Numbered from the stretch's first letter, positions 9,177 to 18,900 are shown. The stretch is DNA of 64,000 nucleotides from Rhizorhabdus wittichii RW1 (GCA_000016765.1 CP000701.1:124001-188000), one strand, 5' to 3'. Made by a program: numbers and translations. Notes: generated by a model from the letters alone, not told the origin.

Positions 9177-10672
9177 CCCATGGTCGGAATGACAAAGCTC
9201 TGGTCCATCACCGCGCCGCCGCTGGGCCAACGCTGCGTGATAGTCTTGACCCGGGTGTAGAAGCGCACGCCCTCCATGCCATATTGGTTCATGTCGCCAA
9301 AGCCCGACCGCTTCCACCCGCCAAAGCTGTGATAGCTTACCGGCACCGGGATCGGCACGTTGATGCCGACCATGCCGACTTCGACATTGGCGCAGAATTT
9401 CCGCGCATAATCGCCATTGCGGGTGAAGATCGCCACGCCGTTGCCATATTGATGCTTCGTCGGATAGCTCAGAGCTTCTTCGAACGTCTGCGCCCGCACC
9501 ATCTGCAGCACCGGGCCGAAAATCTCTTCGTTATAGCTTTGCATGTCCGGCTTCACATGGTCGAGCAGCGTGGGCGCCAGAAAGAAGCCGTCCTCATAGC
9601 CCTGGAGTGCGAACCCGCGCCCATCGACGACCAGCTCAGACCCTTCATCGACCGCCAGTTGGATATAGTTTTCGATCCGTGCCTTGTGCGCCGAACTGAC
9701 CACCGGGCCGTAATGGGCGTCAGGATCGCTCGGCACGCCGACCCGCAAGCCTGCGATGCCGGTCTCCAGCTTTGCCCGCAGCGCCACCGCAGTCGCTTCG
9801 CCCACCGGCACGACCACCGGCAACGCCATGCAGCGTTCGCCCGCCGAGCCATAGGCAGCGCCCAGAATGTCGGCGACCGCCTGATCCAGATCGGCGTCTG
9901 GCATGACGATGCCATGATTCTTCGCCCCGCCCATGCACTGCATCCGCTTGCCGTTCGATGCGCCGCGTCCATAGACATATTGGGCGATATCGGACGATCC
10001 GACAAAGCTGACCGCGCGGATCGCAGGATTGTCGAGAATAGCGTCCACGACCTGCTTGTCGCCATGGACGACATTGAGGATGCCTGCTGGCAGCCCCGCT
10101 TCCATGGCCAGTTCGGCCAGCCTGACCGGTACCGACGGATTGCGCTCTGACGGCTTCAGGATAAATGCGTTGCCGCACGCAATTGCGGGCGCGAACATCC
10201 ACATCGGGATCATTGCAGGAAAGTTGAACGGCGTTATGCCCGCCGCGATGCCGATCGGCTGACGCATCGAATACACGTCGATCCCCGGCCCTGCCCCTTC
10301 CGTATATTCGCCTTTCAAAAGATGCGGAATGCCACAGGCGAACTCCACTACATCGAGGCCGCGCTGGATATCGCCCTTGGAATCCGAATGCACCTTGCCA
10401 TGTTCGGCCGACAGCATTTCGGCCAGTTCATCCATATGCTTTTCGATCAGGGCCTTGAGATTGAACATCACCCGCGCGCGGCGCTGCGGGTTCATCGCTG
10501 CCCAGGCAGGCTGGGCCGCCTGCGTATTGGCGACGGCTGCGTCCAGTTCGGTGGGGTCGGACAGGCGAACCTGCGCCTGTACCCTGCCGGTCGCCGGATC
10601 GAACACATCGCCCAGCCGGGTGGAAGTCGATGCCTGATGATGGCCGCCGATGAAATTGTCGATAATGCGCAT
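9173..10672 (-). CDS. mmsA: Methylmalonate-semialdehyde dehydrogenase (CoA-acylating)
   Basis: This enzyme oxidises methylmalonate or malonate semialdehyde to propionyl- or acetyl-CoA with NAD and CoA, in valine, inositol and beta-alanine catabolism. The product is 499 aa, the family length. Catalytic Cys lies in AGERCMAL (about residue 281). MGGAKNHGIVMPDAD replaces the general-base Glu motif of ordinary aldehyde dehydrogenases, which is diagnostic of MmsA. I start at 10672 (MRIIDNFIGG), because the 60 residues of extra upstream frame run into the divergent promoter and do not resemble the family. A LysR gene faces it across about 90 bp. Confidence 0.92.
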   Translation of the reverse strand: MRIIDNFIGGHHQASTSTRLGDVFDPATGRVQAQVRLSDPTELDAAVANTQAAQPAWAAMNPQRRARVMFNLKALIEKHMDELAEMLSAEHGKVHSDSKGDIQRGLDVVEFACGIPHLLKGEYTEGAGPGIDVYSMRQPIGIAAGITPFNFPAMIPMWMFAPAIACGNAFILKPSERNPSVPVRLAELAMEAGLPAGILNVVHGDKQVVDAILDNPAIRAVSFVGSSDIAQYVYGRGASNGKRMQCMGGAKNHGIVMPDADLDQAVADILGAAYGSAGERCMALPVVVPVGEATAVALRAKLETGIAGLRVGVPSDPDAHYGPVVSSAHKARIENYIQLAVDEGSELVVDGRGFALQGYEDGFFLAPTLLDHVKPDMQSYNEEIFGPVLQMVRAQTFEEALSYPTKHQYGNGVAIFTRNGDYARKFCANVEVGMVGINVPIPVPVSYHSFGGWKRSGFGDMNQYGMEGVRFYTRVKTITQRWPSGGAVMDQSFVIPTMG

Positions 10673-10760
10673 GATCGCCTCCGGATTAATGTCTGGCGTG
10701 GCGAATATCCTATGGCGTTGCACGCAAAAATGCGCATATCTGCGTATCTGTTGTGCGTAG

Positions 10761-11651
10761 GTGTATATGCTCCATTGGGATGATCTTCGCCTGTTTCTGG
10801 CCGTCGCACGCGCTGGCCGCCTCACCAAGGCGGGGCAGGCCCTGGGCATCAATCACACCACCGTCGCCCGCCGCCTGACCGCGCTGGAGGAAGCACTGGG
10901 CGCGCATTTGTTCGACCGCACCTCGCGCGGGGTGGCTATGACTGCGGCAGGCACGCTGTTGCTCGATCATGCCGAACGCGCCGAACGGGAATTTGAGGCA
11001 GCGGCAGCGGCGCTGTCCGGCCGGGCCGAAGCGATCGCGGGGGAAGTCCGCCTCGCCACGCCCGAAGCCTTCGGCACCTATATCGTCGCGCCTAACATCG
11101 TGGATTTTCACGCCCGCTATCCAGGCCTGTTGCTGGAGCTGATGCCCGAGTCCCGCGCCGTCAGTCTCGCCAACCGAGAGGCCGACATCGCCATCACCGT
11201 CGATCGACCGCCACGGGGCAAGCTGGTGGTGCGCAAATTGTGCGATTATCGGCTCGGCCTTTACGCTTCGGCTGATTATCTCGCCTGCCACCCGCCTATT
11301 CGCAACGCGCAGGACGTCGCTGCGCAGCCCTTTGTCGGCTATATCGACCAGATGATCGACATGCACGGCCTGCGCTACCTGTCCGAAGTCGCGGACGAGA
11401 CACGCCCCGTATTCCGCTCCAGTTCGATCGTCGCGCAGCAGAAGGCGGTGGCGTCCGGCGTAGGCCTGGGCTTGCTCCACCGCTTTTCCGCTGACAGCGA
11501 ACCGGGCCTTGTCCGCATCCTGCCTGAGCAAGTGGAAATCACGCGCAGCTACTGGCTCGTCCTTCGCCCCGAGCACCAGAAGTCGCCTCGGACCCGCGCC
11601 GTCATCGACTTTATCGACGACCTGCTGGCCAGATACCGCACGCGCCTTTGA
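10761..11651 (+). CDS. LysR-family transcriptional regulator, divergent from mmsA
   Basis: This is a 296-aa LysR regulator. An N-terminal winged helix (WDDLRLFLAVARAGRLTKAG, INHTTVARRLTALEEALG) precedes a type-2 periplasmic-binding-protein effector domain. Translation may start at the ATG at 10761 or at 10767 (MLHWDDL). It is divergent from mmsA and so probably controls it. The 88-bp intergenic region repeats TGCG(C/T)-type motifs (TGCGCATATCTGCGTA and GTGCGTA) that could be its binding site. The inducer is unknown. Confidence 0.88.
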   Translation: MYMLHWDDLRLFLAVARAGRLTKAGQALGINHTTVARRLTALEEALGAHLFDRTSRGVAMTAAGTLLLDHAERAEREFEAAAAALSGRAEAIAGEVRLATPEAFGTYIVAPNIVDFHARYPGLLLELMPESRAVSLANREADIAITVDRPPRGKLVVRKLCDYRLGLYASADYLACHPPIRNAQDVAAQPFVGYIDQMIDMHGLRYLSEVADETRPVFRSSSIVAQQKAVASGVGLGLLHRFSADSEPGLVRILPEQVEITRSYWLVLRPEHQKSPRTRAVIDFIDDLLARYRTRL

Positions 11652-11735
11652 ACGACTGTTGGGCGCTACGGCGCGTTGCTGCTGTCCAATTTTCGTAGGT
11701 CACTTCCTTGTAGCTCGACCCATCGAATGACGGGG

Positions 11736-12938
11736 TCATGCGCGCTCCAGTAAAACAGCCACACCCTGACCAACGCCCACGCACATAAACGCCAGGGCGT
11801 AACGCCCCTGAACTCGATGCAACTCTTCGACAGCCGATAACGCGATACGTGCTCCTGACATGCCGAGCGGATGACCAAGAGCGATGGCACCGCCATTGGG
11901 GTTGACGCGCGGATCCAAGGGGTCGATGCCCAGCGACGACAATGTGGCTATGGCCTGGCTTGCAAAGGCTTCATTGAGTTCGATCACGTCCAATGCGTCC
12001 GTCGTGATACTATGGCGTGCCATCACACGCCGCGCCGCTTCGATCGGGCCAGCGCCCATGATCCGCGGCGCTATCCCGCTGGCGGCCATGCCGACCACGC
12101 GCGCCCGAGTGACCAGTCCCTGCGCCGCTGCCGTGGCTTCCGTCGCCACGAGCATCGCGGCGGCCCCGTCATTAAGGCCCGACGCATTACCGGCCGTTAC
12201 CGTCCCGCCTGGACCTGTAACAGGCTTCAGCTTTGCCAGAATATCAAGGCTGGTTGCACGCAGATGCTCGTCGGCTTCGAACAGCACATGATCGCCCCTA
12301 TGCTGCGGCACCGATACCGGAATGATCTCAGCGGCAAAGCGCCCGCCCGCCTGTGCACGTGCCGCTTTCTCCTGACTGGCGAGCGCGAAGCGGTCCTGCG
12401 CTTCGCGGCTGACACCCCACTCCTGCGCGACATTTTCGCCGGTCTGCGGCATGGTATCTACGCCGTATGCTGCCTGCATCGCCGGATTGACGAACCGCCA
12501 GCCCAGCGTCGTATCCTCGATCTTCTGGTCACGACCGAAGGCGCTGCCCGCCTTTCCCAGCACATATGGCGCCCGCGTCATGCTCTCCACGCCGCCCGCG
12601 ATCATGAAATCTGCGTCTCCGCTACGGATCGCCTGTGACGCGATACCAAGCGCATTGAGCCCGGAGCTGCACAGACGGTTTACAGTCACGCCCGGAACGC
12701 ACTCTGGCAAACCTGCCAGCAGCACGGCCATACGCGCGACATTGCGATTATCTTCACCGGCCTGATTGGCGCAGCCCAGGATCACATCGTCCAGCGTCGA
12801 CCAGTCGGTATCAGGGTTGCGATCCATCAACGCCTTGATCGGCAGCGCAGCAAGATCGTCGGCGCGCACGGTTGCAAGCGATCCGTTGAGCTTGCCGATC
12901 GGGGTGCGAATAGCATCGCAGATGAAGGCTTGCGCCAT
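11736..12938 (-). CDS. pcaF: 3-oxoadipyl-CoA / acetyl-CoA acyltransferase (thiolase)
   Basis: This is a thiolase of 400 aa, the canonical PcaF length. It would cleave 3-oxoadipyl-CoA to succinyl-CoA and acetyl-CoA. The acylated Cys lies in NRLCSSGLNAL near residue 90; the C-terminal GHPLGMSGARI and MCVGVGQGVAV carry the other catalytic His and Cys. The ATG at 12938 (MAQAFICDAIRTPIGK) fits the family start; the extra upstream frame overlaps pcaD. It is the last gene of the operon pcaI-pcaJ-pcaD-pcaF, 4 nt after pcaD. The neighbours favour 3-oxoadipyl-CoA over generic acetoacetyl-CoA as substrate. Confidence 0.9.
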   Translation of the reverse strand: MAQAFICDAIRTPIGKLNGSLATVRADDLAALPIKALMDRNPDTDWSTLDDVILGCANQAGEDNRNVARMAVLLAGLPECVPGVTVNRLCSSGLNALGIASQAIRSGDADFMIAGGVESMTRAPYVLGKAGSAFGRDQKIEDTTLGWRFVNPAMQAAYGVDTMPQTGENVAQEWGVSREAQDRFALASQEKAARAQAGGRFAAEIIPVSVPQHRGDHVLFEADEHLRATSLDILAKLKPVTGPGGTVTAGNASGLNDGAAAMLVATEATAAAQGLVTRARVVGMAASGIAPRIMGAGPIEAARRVMARHSITTDALDVIELNEAFASQAIATLSSLGIDPLDPRVNPNGGAIALGHPLGMSGARIALSAVEELHRVQGRYALAFMCVGVGQGVAVLLERA

Positions 12939-12942
12939 GATA

Positions 12943-13713
12943 TCAGGTCTCCAGAAACAGGGTAATTGTGTCCGCCAGTGCGTCGGACGCTTCAAGCGGT
13001 GCCAGATGCGCGGCTTCCAACTCGACATGAGCTGCGCCGGGTATTTGGGCGAGCAGATGGTCGCCATGGCCCTTAAATGGAGTCGACGTGTCGCGAGTGC
13101 CGGTGACGATCAGGGTTGGGCATGCGATACCGGTGATCCGGTCCGCCAGAGCCATATCGCGGATCGCCGCGCCGCAACCGGCATAACCCTCGCGATCCAT
13201 CGCCAGCAATTGGCGGAGCACCGCCTGAAACACCGCCGGTTCGGCCGCGTCCGACAAGAAGCGTCCCATAACCAGATCGACTATGGCGGCCATGCCATCG
13301 CGCCTGACTGTGGCGATGCGGTCATCCCAGGATGCTGCATCCATCGTCGCAGATGTGCAGACGGGCATCAGCTTTTCGATCCGCGTGGGTGCACGCAACG
13401 CCATCTCCATCGCGATCATCCCGCCCAAGGATACGCCCGCAACGGAAAAGCGGTCGAACCCGGCGTCATCGGCGATGGCAAAGACGTCGTCCGCCAGCAT
13501 CGCCAGTGAATAGTCGCCCGCCCCTGCTACAGACGCTCCATGCCCGCGGGCATCAATGCGCAACAGCGCAAAGCGGTCGCGCAGGCGTGGCAACAGCCCG
13601 TCCCACAAGTCCATGTCGGTGCCGATGGAGTTAAGCAGAACCAGCGCAGGCCCGTCATCCCGGCCGTCACGCTTCCAATAAAGATGCGCTCCGGGGCGCT
13701 GGGTGAAGGCCAT
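12943..13713 (-). CDS. pcaD: 3-oxoadipate enol-lactonase
   Basis: This is an alpha/beta hydrolase of 256 aa that hydrolyses 3-oxoadipate enol-lactone to 3-oxoadipate. The nucleophile Ser lies in VAGVSLGGMIA (about residue 95), the Asp in VTGTRDTSTP and the His in EAAHLAPLE near the C-terminus. LLNSIGTDMDLW near residue 30 is a typical PcaD oxyanion-region sequence. Flanking pcaF and pcaIJ genes support the assignment over a generic esterase. Confidence 0.88.
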   Translation of the reverse strand: MAFTQRPGAHLYWKRDGRDDGPALVLLNSIGTDMDLWDGLLPRLRDRFALLRIDARGHGASVAGAGDYSLAMLADDVFAIADDAGFDRFSVAGVSLGGMIAMEMALRAPTRIEKLMPVCTSATMDAASWDDRIATVRRDGMAAIVDLVMGRFLSDAAEPAVFQAVLRQLLAMDREGYAGCGAAIRDMALADRITGIACPTLIVTGTRDTSTPFKGHGDHLLAQIPGAAHVELEAAHLAPLEASDALADTITLFLET

Positions 13714-13786
13714 TTAAATCTCCGGCGCGATATCTGTGTGCAGACCATCAAGGCATGGGGCGATCATCGTTCGGGAAGTCCTGTCT

Positions 13787-14417
13787 TTAAGCGGCTTCAA
13801 GCACAGCAACAGGCGCCCCCGTCTTTTCCATCACTTCGGCCTCGCTCACGCCGGGCGCGAGTTCCACGAGCGTCAGCCCACCCATGGCACGATCGACTGC
13901 AATAACGGCAAGGTCAGTTATGATCAGATCGACCACTGCCTTGCCGGTCAGCGGCAATGTGCATTGGGAAAGAATCTTGGGATCGCCGTTCTTCGATACA
14001 TGATCCATAACCACGACCACGCGCTTGACGCCGGCAACAAGATCCATTGCGCCACCCATGCCCTTCACCATTTTGCCCGGAATGGTCCAGTTGGCCAGAT
14101 CGCCATTGGCGGCAACCTCCATCGCACCAAGGACCGCCTCGGATCATCGCGAAGCTGTCGGCCGAGGAAAAGAAGCTCGACGTTGGCAGCGCGGTGATGG
14201 TCTGCTTGCCTGCGTTGATAAGGTCGGGGTCTGCCTCACCCTCATAGGGAAAAGGTCCGATGCCCAGCATGCCATTCTCGCTCTGCAGCGTCACGTTCAC
14301 GCCTTCGGGCACATGGTTGGCGACCAGCGTCGGGATTCCGATGCCAAGGTTCACGTAGAAGCCATTGCGCAATTCCTGCGCGGCGCGCGCCGCCATTTCA
14401 TCGCGGTTCCAACTCAT
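13787..14417 (-). pseudogene. pcaJ: 3-oxoadipate CoA-transferase subunit B, inactivated by a 17-nt deletion
   Basis: Subunit B pairs with PcaI to move CoA from succinyl-CoA to 3-oxoadipate. The first part ([20 protein letters not shown] through SFAMIRGG) is in one frame and the rest ([20 protein letters not shown] to the stop at 13787) in another. The codons for HIDMAV are missing. Reconstruction from the second copy at 55.7 kb shows loss of 17 nt between two GGCGG repeats, near 14137-14143. The Glu in LQSENGMLG, the likely CoA-linked nucleophile, is retained. The start overlaps the pcaI stop by ATGA. Without suppression the product would be a short, aberrant protein. Confidence 0.9.
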
Positions 14418-15124
14418 GCCGCAATTTCCTTCGGACGGGTGGTCAGCTTTTCGATCCGCTTTTCGTTGATCGTACTCAGTACGATGCGGTCGACATAGAT
14501 ACCGGGCGTATGGATGCAGTCAGGGTCGAAACTGCCTTCGGCCACGATTTCCTCGACCTCCACGACGGTAACCTTACCCGCTGTCGCCATGTTCGGATTG
14601 AAGTTTCGCGCGGTCTTGCGGAACATCAGATTGCCTGCGGCGTCCGCCCGCCACGCCTTGATGATCGACAGGTCTGCGCGCAGCCAGGTTTCGCGGACAT
14701 ACTCCTCGCCCTCGAACGTCTCGACCGGTTTTCCTTCAGCGACGACGGTGCCTACCCCGGTCTTGGTGTAGAAAGCCGGAATGCCTGCGCCGCCAGCGCG
14801 AATGCGTTCGGCCAGCGTCCCCTGCGGGTTCAGTTCCAGTTCGAGGTCGCCCGACAGATACTGGCTCTCGAACAGTTTGTTCTCCCCGACATAGGAGGAG
14901 ATCATCTTCTTAACCTGCCGGCTTTCCAGCAGCATCCACAGGCCAAAGCCGTCGGCGCCCGCATTGTTCGAAATGATCGTCAGGTCTTTCACGCCGCTCG
15001 CGCGGATTTCCGGGATCAGGCTTTCGGGATTACCCGACAGACCAAAGCCGCCGGACATGATCGACATGCCATCGAACAGGAGTTCGTCCAACGCGGCGGC
15101 GGGACTGTCAAATATTTTCTGCAT
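14414..15124 (-). CDS. pcaI: 3-oxoadipate CoA-transferase subunit A
   Basis: This is a class I CoA-transferase alpha subunit of 236 aa. The hallmark [13 protein letters not shown] appears at residues 25-37, and [12 protein letters not shown] and [16 protein letters not shown] follow. It is closely similar (roughly 85-90 percent by eye) to the second copy at 54971-55681. It is encoded just after the benD fragment and overlaps the broken pcaJ, so this copy has no intact partner in its own operon. Succinyl-CoA:acetoacetate transferases look alike; the operon context favours 3-oxoadipate. Confidence 0.9.
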   Translation of the reverse strand: MQKIFDSPAAALDELLFDGMSIMSGGFGLSGNPESLIPEIRASGVKDLTIISNNAGADGFGLWMLLESRQVKKMISSYVGENKLFESQYLSGDLELELNPQGTLAERIRAGGAGIPAFYTKTGVGTVVAEGKPVETFEGEEYVRETWLRADLSIIKAWRADAAGNLMFRKTARNFNPNMATAGKVTVVEVEEIVAEGSFDPDCIHTPGIYVDRIVLSTINEKRIEKLTTRPKEIAA

Positions 15125-15134
15125 TCTCGTCCCT

Positions 15135-15704
15135 TCAGCCTAAATCCCCGCCCGCGACGGGCAGAATCGATCCGGTAATATAGCTTGCCTCGTCCGACGC
15201 GAGGAACAGAATGGGCGCGATCTGCTCGTCAAGCGTGCCATAGCGTTTCATGAACGCAGAAGACGTCACCTGACCTACGGCTTCCGCCATCCACGCCTGT
15301 TCCTGTTGATTGTCGCCGTCAGGATTGCGAGGAACCCTTCGCGACGGAGCTTGTGTGCCGCCCGGTGCGGTGGCAACGACCCGGATGCCATCCTGCGCAT
15401 ATTCCATCGCCAGCGCCTGCGTCAGGCCGTTAATGCCGCCCTTCGCCGCCGAATAGGGCACTCGCCGGATACCACGCGTGGCGTTGGATGAGAGGTTGAC
15501 GATCGTCCCGACGCCCTGCTTCAGCATGGTAGGCAGGACTGCATGGCAGCAATATAGCGTCGGCATCAGCGAGCGGCGGATTTCCGCATCGATCTGTTTA
15601 GGCGTGAACGCAGCATAGGGACGCATGCGGATCGCGCCGCCGACATTGTTGATCAATATATCGATGCGTCCAAAGGTCTCGACCGCGACCCCGTCGGTTC
15701 GCAA
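15135..15704 (-). pseudogene. benD: 5'-truncated cis-dihydroxycyclohexadiene-carboxylate dehydrogenase (BenD/XylL-type SDR)
   Basis: About 185 residues of an SDR remain, from [15 protein letters not shown] to the C-terminal SYITGSILPVAGGDLG. The catalytic tetrad region (NLSSNATRG, YSAAKGG) is present, but the whole N-terminal NAD-binding Rossmann segment is missing. CCHAVLPTMLKQG, RVPYSAAKGGINGL and APGGTQAPSRRVPRNPDGDN match BenD/XylL, which converts the benzoate cis-diol to catechol. The 5' end meets an oppositely oriented mmsA fragment at about 15704. It was probably the first gene of the pca operon, and its promoter is gone. Confidence 0.8.
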
Positions 15705-15919
15705 CGACGGTCGAGGTAGGCATGGTCGGTATCAACGTCCCGATCCCGGTTCCGGTATCCTATTACAGCTTTGGCGGGTGGAAGCGTTCGGGCTTCGGCG
15801 ACCTCAACCAATATGGGACCGACGGCATCCGGTTCTATACGCAGACCAAGACGATCACGCAGCGCTGGCCGACCGGTGGTTCGGTCGTCGATCAGAGTTT
15901 CGTCATCCCGACGATGTGA
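15705..15919 (+). pseudogene. C-terminal fragment of a second mmsA
   Basis: The last 70 or so residues of a methylmalonate-semialdehyde dehydrogenase ([39 protein letters not shown]) lie opposite to the benD fragment. It matches the C-terminus of the intact mmsA at 9173-10672 but only at about 80 percent nucleotide identity by eye, so it is not a recent copy. It marks a recombination or deletion junction. The 147 bp from here to the TonB receptor stop show nothing recognisable. Confidence 0.8.
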
Positions 15920-16066
15920 CACGGATGGCTCGATCGATCTTGCGATCGGTTTAGCGCCGATCGCCATTAAGTCCGGTTGACCGGGGCATGATCGGAGAAG
16001 CGGCCGCGCTGCCCTCTTGCGGGTGCGCGCGCCGGTTCGACTTGAATGAATACCCGGCATGCACGA

Positions 16067-18451
16067 TCAAAACTTGACCTGGGCGCGCACGCCATACGTG
16101 CGCGGCGGTCGCAGTGTCTGGGCGACCAAGGGAAAGTAGATCGGGAACGGGATCGATTGTGCGACGATCTGCTTGTTCGTCACGTTGTTCACATAGGCGG
16201 CGATCGTGAAACGGTCTCCGACCGGATGATAGCTGATTTCACCATCCCCTATCCAGTAAGCACGCTGGATCTCTGAATTCAGCAGTTCCGATCCCGTGAA
16301 GGTGCGGCTCTGGTGTCGTGCCTGGGCGTTGAACACCAGCTTTCCGGCGCTACCGAGTTCCACTGTTTGCTGCGCGCCCAGCGTGATGAGCCACTTGGGC
16401 GCCTGCGCTGGTGTGAAGCCGCTGCAGTTGACCGTATACGTGCGAACATCCGTCGACAGCGTCGCCGGGCAGCCCGTCGCTGGCGGGGAGGGCGGCGACC
16501 CGGGCGGGCTTTGATTGGCGGAAGTATAGACGAACGACGTGTTGCGCGCATTCAGATACTGCGCATTGACCGTCAGCAACGTCGTCGGCGTTGCAAGGAT
16601 GTTCGCATCCGCCTCCAGTCCATAAAAACGGGCCTTGCCCACGTTCTGCGTGACGAACTCCGTCCCGCCAATTGAATTGGTTCGGAACGTCGACACCTGC
16701 TGGTTCCGATAGTCCCAGTAGAACGCCTCAAGGTTCAGCTGGAGTCGATTGTCGAGAAATCGGTTCTTCGATCCCACCGTGTATGCGGTGATCGTCTCCG
16801 GTTGATAGGTAGGATCGTCTATGCTCGAAAAGAAACCGCCCGCCTTGAAGCCGGTCTCCACGGTCGCATAAATCAGCGAGCGCTGCCCTGCGTCGAATTC
16901 CACGCCGCCGCGCCAGGTCAGCTTCTTGAAGGTCCGTTCGGCATTGACGATCGGGTGGGTGATGGACACGAAGTTGCCCGTCGTTCCGAACGGCGTCGGA
17001 AAGGCTGGACGGGCACTGGCGAACTGCTCGAACGCGCCATAGTCTTCCGGCAGTGATGGTCCGCCGATGCAGAGATGATTTGGCGAGAAGCATAATACGT
17101 TCGCTTGATACGAATCGGTCATCACCGATTTGCGATCTACGGTATAGCGTGCACCGGCGTTGATACGAAAACGATCCGTCAGGGCAAACGTGAGCCGGCC
17201 GAACGCCGCTATACTGTCGGTATTGGCGTTGTTGGTGCCGTTGGCGCCGAAATATTGCTCATTGAACAGGTACTTGGATCGGATGTCTTCGTGGATGCCG
17301 TATATTCCGACGAGATAGCGGATCAGTCCCCGATCGGGCGATGCCAGCCGCAATTCGCCCGAGACCTGATCGTCCTTCTCCTGCTGGGTATTGACGAGGC
17401 CCGACGCAATCGAGAGCAGGTCAAGCTCGCTGCGTCGATAGGCCGGCAGGAAGGTCAGTGTGCCGATGCTGGTATCAAGGTCGGCCTGTACGCTTGCGCC
17501 GTAATATCGGTTGTTGAAATATGGCCTGGTCGTCAGCGGCTTCAAGAAGTTCCCGGCAAACCCGATGAACGTAGAGGCGGCGATGGCGCCTGCGCGTGGA
17601 TCGAGGAACCCGATCTGGCGGTCCTTGTTGATGAGATCGGGGTACGTGCCCCCCGGCCCAAGGCCACCTTGATGCGAGTAATCGAACGAGACGCGCAGGC
17701 GCAACGATTGCGATGACCGAAGCGCGATCTGCATGCGTCCGGCTTCGCTGCGCTCGTCACCCGTGCCATCCGAATAGAATCCGTCGCGCCGCGTGACCTG
17801 CCCCGCCACCCGCACGGCCCCGTCGTTACCGACCGGCACGTTGATGGCCGCCTGCAGCTGGCGTCGATCGTAATTGCCGTACTCGCCGATCAGGTAACCA
17901 CCAAACTCGCCCAGCTTAGGCTTGGCGGTAATGATGTTGATCGCGCCGCCAGTGGCGTTGCGCCCGTAAAGGGTTCCCTGCGGCCCCTTGAGGACTTCGA
18001 TCCGCTCGAGATCGTAGAAGACCCCCGTGCTGGACGAAGGACGCGCGATAAATACGCCGTCGACGCTGAAGGCGATCGCAGCATCGTTGAGAGCTGTGGT
18101 GGCAAAGTTACCGACGCCCCGCAGGTAAAACGAGTTATAGGCGCCCGTGACTGTTCCTACCTGAAGCGACGGCGCGACGGCGGTAAGTTTGGTCGCGTCG
18201 GTTACCCCCGATCGGATCAACTGGTCCGAGGACACGGCGGTCACGGCTATCGCTGCATTCTGGAGATTTTCGCTACGGCGCTGGGCGGTGACGATGATGT
18301 CCTGGAGGCCCGCCACGGTCGTTTCCTGCGGCTGCGTTGAGTCGACGACGGTCGATGCGGGCGTCTTGGCATCCTGGGAGGCCTGCGCCCATACGGGAGA
18401 CGCAATCATCATGACGCTCAACGACACCGATGTCTTAAGACAGGCTTTCAT
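16067..18451 (-). CDS. TonB-dependent outer-membrane receptor
   Basis: This is a 794-aa outer-membrane active transporter. A signal peptide ends at VWAQA (about residue 24). A TonB-box-like segment (LQDIIVTAQRRSENLQ) precedes the plug (residues 50-170; LKGPQGTLYGRNATGGAINI is the conserved plug signature). A 22-strand barrel ends in the C-terminal aromatic of TYGVRAQVKF. The ATG at 18451 has a strong AGGGGGGA ribosome binding site and gives a clean signal peptide. It resembles sphingomonad receptors for aromatic or plant-derived ligands, but the ligand cannot be read from sequence. Confidence 0.93.
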   Translation of the reverse strand: MKACLKTSVSLSVMMIASPVWAQASQDAKTPASTVVDSTQPQETTVAGLQDIIVTAQRRSENLQNAAIAVTAVSSDQLIRSGVTDATKLTAVAPSLQVGTVTGAYNSFYLRGVGNFATTALNDAAIAFSVDGVFIARPSSSTGVFYDLERIEVLKGPQGTLYGRNATGGAINIITAKPKLGEFGGYLIGEYGNYDRRQLQAAINVPVGNDGAVRVAGQVTRRDGFYSDGTGDERSEAGRMQIALRSSQSLRLRVSFDYSHQGGLGPGGTYPDLINKDRQIGFLDPRAGAIAASTFIGFAGNFLKPLTTRPYFNNRYYGASVQADLDTSIGTLTFLPAYRRSELDLLSIASGLVNTQQEKDDQVSGELRLASPDRGLIRYLVGIYGIHEDIRSKYLFNEQYFGANGTNNANTDSIAAFGRLTFALTDRFRINAGARYTVDRKSVMTDSYQANVLCFSPNHLCIGGPSLPEDYGAFEQFASARPAFPTPFGTTGNFVSITHPIVNAERTFKKLTWRGGVEFDAGQRSLIYATVETGFKAGGFFSSIDDPTYQPETITAYTVGSKNRFLDNRLQLNLEAFYWDYRNQQVSTFRTNSIGGTEFVTQNVGKARFYGLEADANILATPTTLLTVNAQYLNARNTSFVYTSANQSPPGSPPSPPATGCPATLSTDVRTYTVNCSGFTPAQAPKWLITLGAQQTVELGSAGKLVFNAQARHQSRTFTGSELLNSEIQRAYWIGDGEISYHPVGDRFTIAAYVNNVTNKQIVAQSIPFPIYFPLVAQTLRPPRTYGVRAQVKF

Positions 18452-18639
18452 TCTATCCCCCCCTGAAAACGCCGTTTTTCCGACGTTCATCGTTGCAGAT
18501 CATTTTGATCTTGGTGGCCTTGATAGTCTTCAGTAGTGGCTCGACCCATTCCTGATTTCAGCCTGACCCATGCGTTCTTCACATGGCGGTCTGAGTGGAC
18601 GGCGTTGGCATCTGCGCGCTGGATCTCGTTACGCGCGAC

Positions 18640-18900
18640 GGGCGTGTGCAGGCGGGCGGGACCTGCCGGTCCTGGTCGAGCGCTACGAGATCGACCAGTT
18701 CGACGACGCGCATGCGCGCTACCTGATCCTCGCCGATGCCGACCAGAGCCACCTCGCTTCGGCACGGCTGTTGCCGTCGCAGCGGCGGCACCTGCTGGCC
18801 GACCTGTTCGCCGACCTGTGCGACGTGGCCCCGCCCGCCGGCCCCGACATCTGGGAGATCACACGCTGGCGCCGCGGCACCTCGGGAACAGGCCATCAAC
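18640..18900 (+). pseudogene. Decayed LuxI-type acyl-homoserine lactone synthase fragment
   Basis: One frame reads DLPVLVERYEIDQFDDAHAR, then LADADQSHLASARLLPS and PPAGPDIWEITRW. These match the core of AHL synthases (the conserved E-x-DQFDD, SARLLPT and IWEITR blocks). The N-terminus (the RxxxF region) is not recognisable, and after EITR the frame is lost, with scraps such as APRHL and REQAINT continuing in other frames. It is a remnant, not a working synthase. From 18900 to about 19185 I see no gene. Confidence 0.65.

Noticed and set aside
9284-10150. 288-codon plus-strand frame opposite mmsA
   Set aside because: Antisense shadow of a well-supported gene, with a composition of scattered His/Arg residues and no recognisable domain.
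9173-15919. Inverted mmsA copies as ends of a composite unit
   Set aside because: The fragment is only about 80 percent identical to the intact gene, too diverged to be a recent flanking duplication.
18487-18765. Minus-strand frame over the luxI relic
   Set aside because: No domain resemblance; the plus-strand LuxI motifs explain the sequence better.
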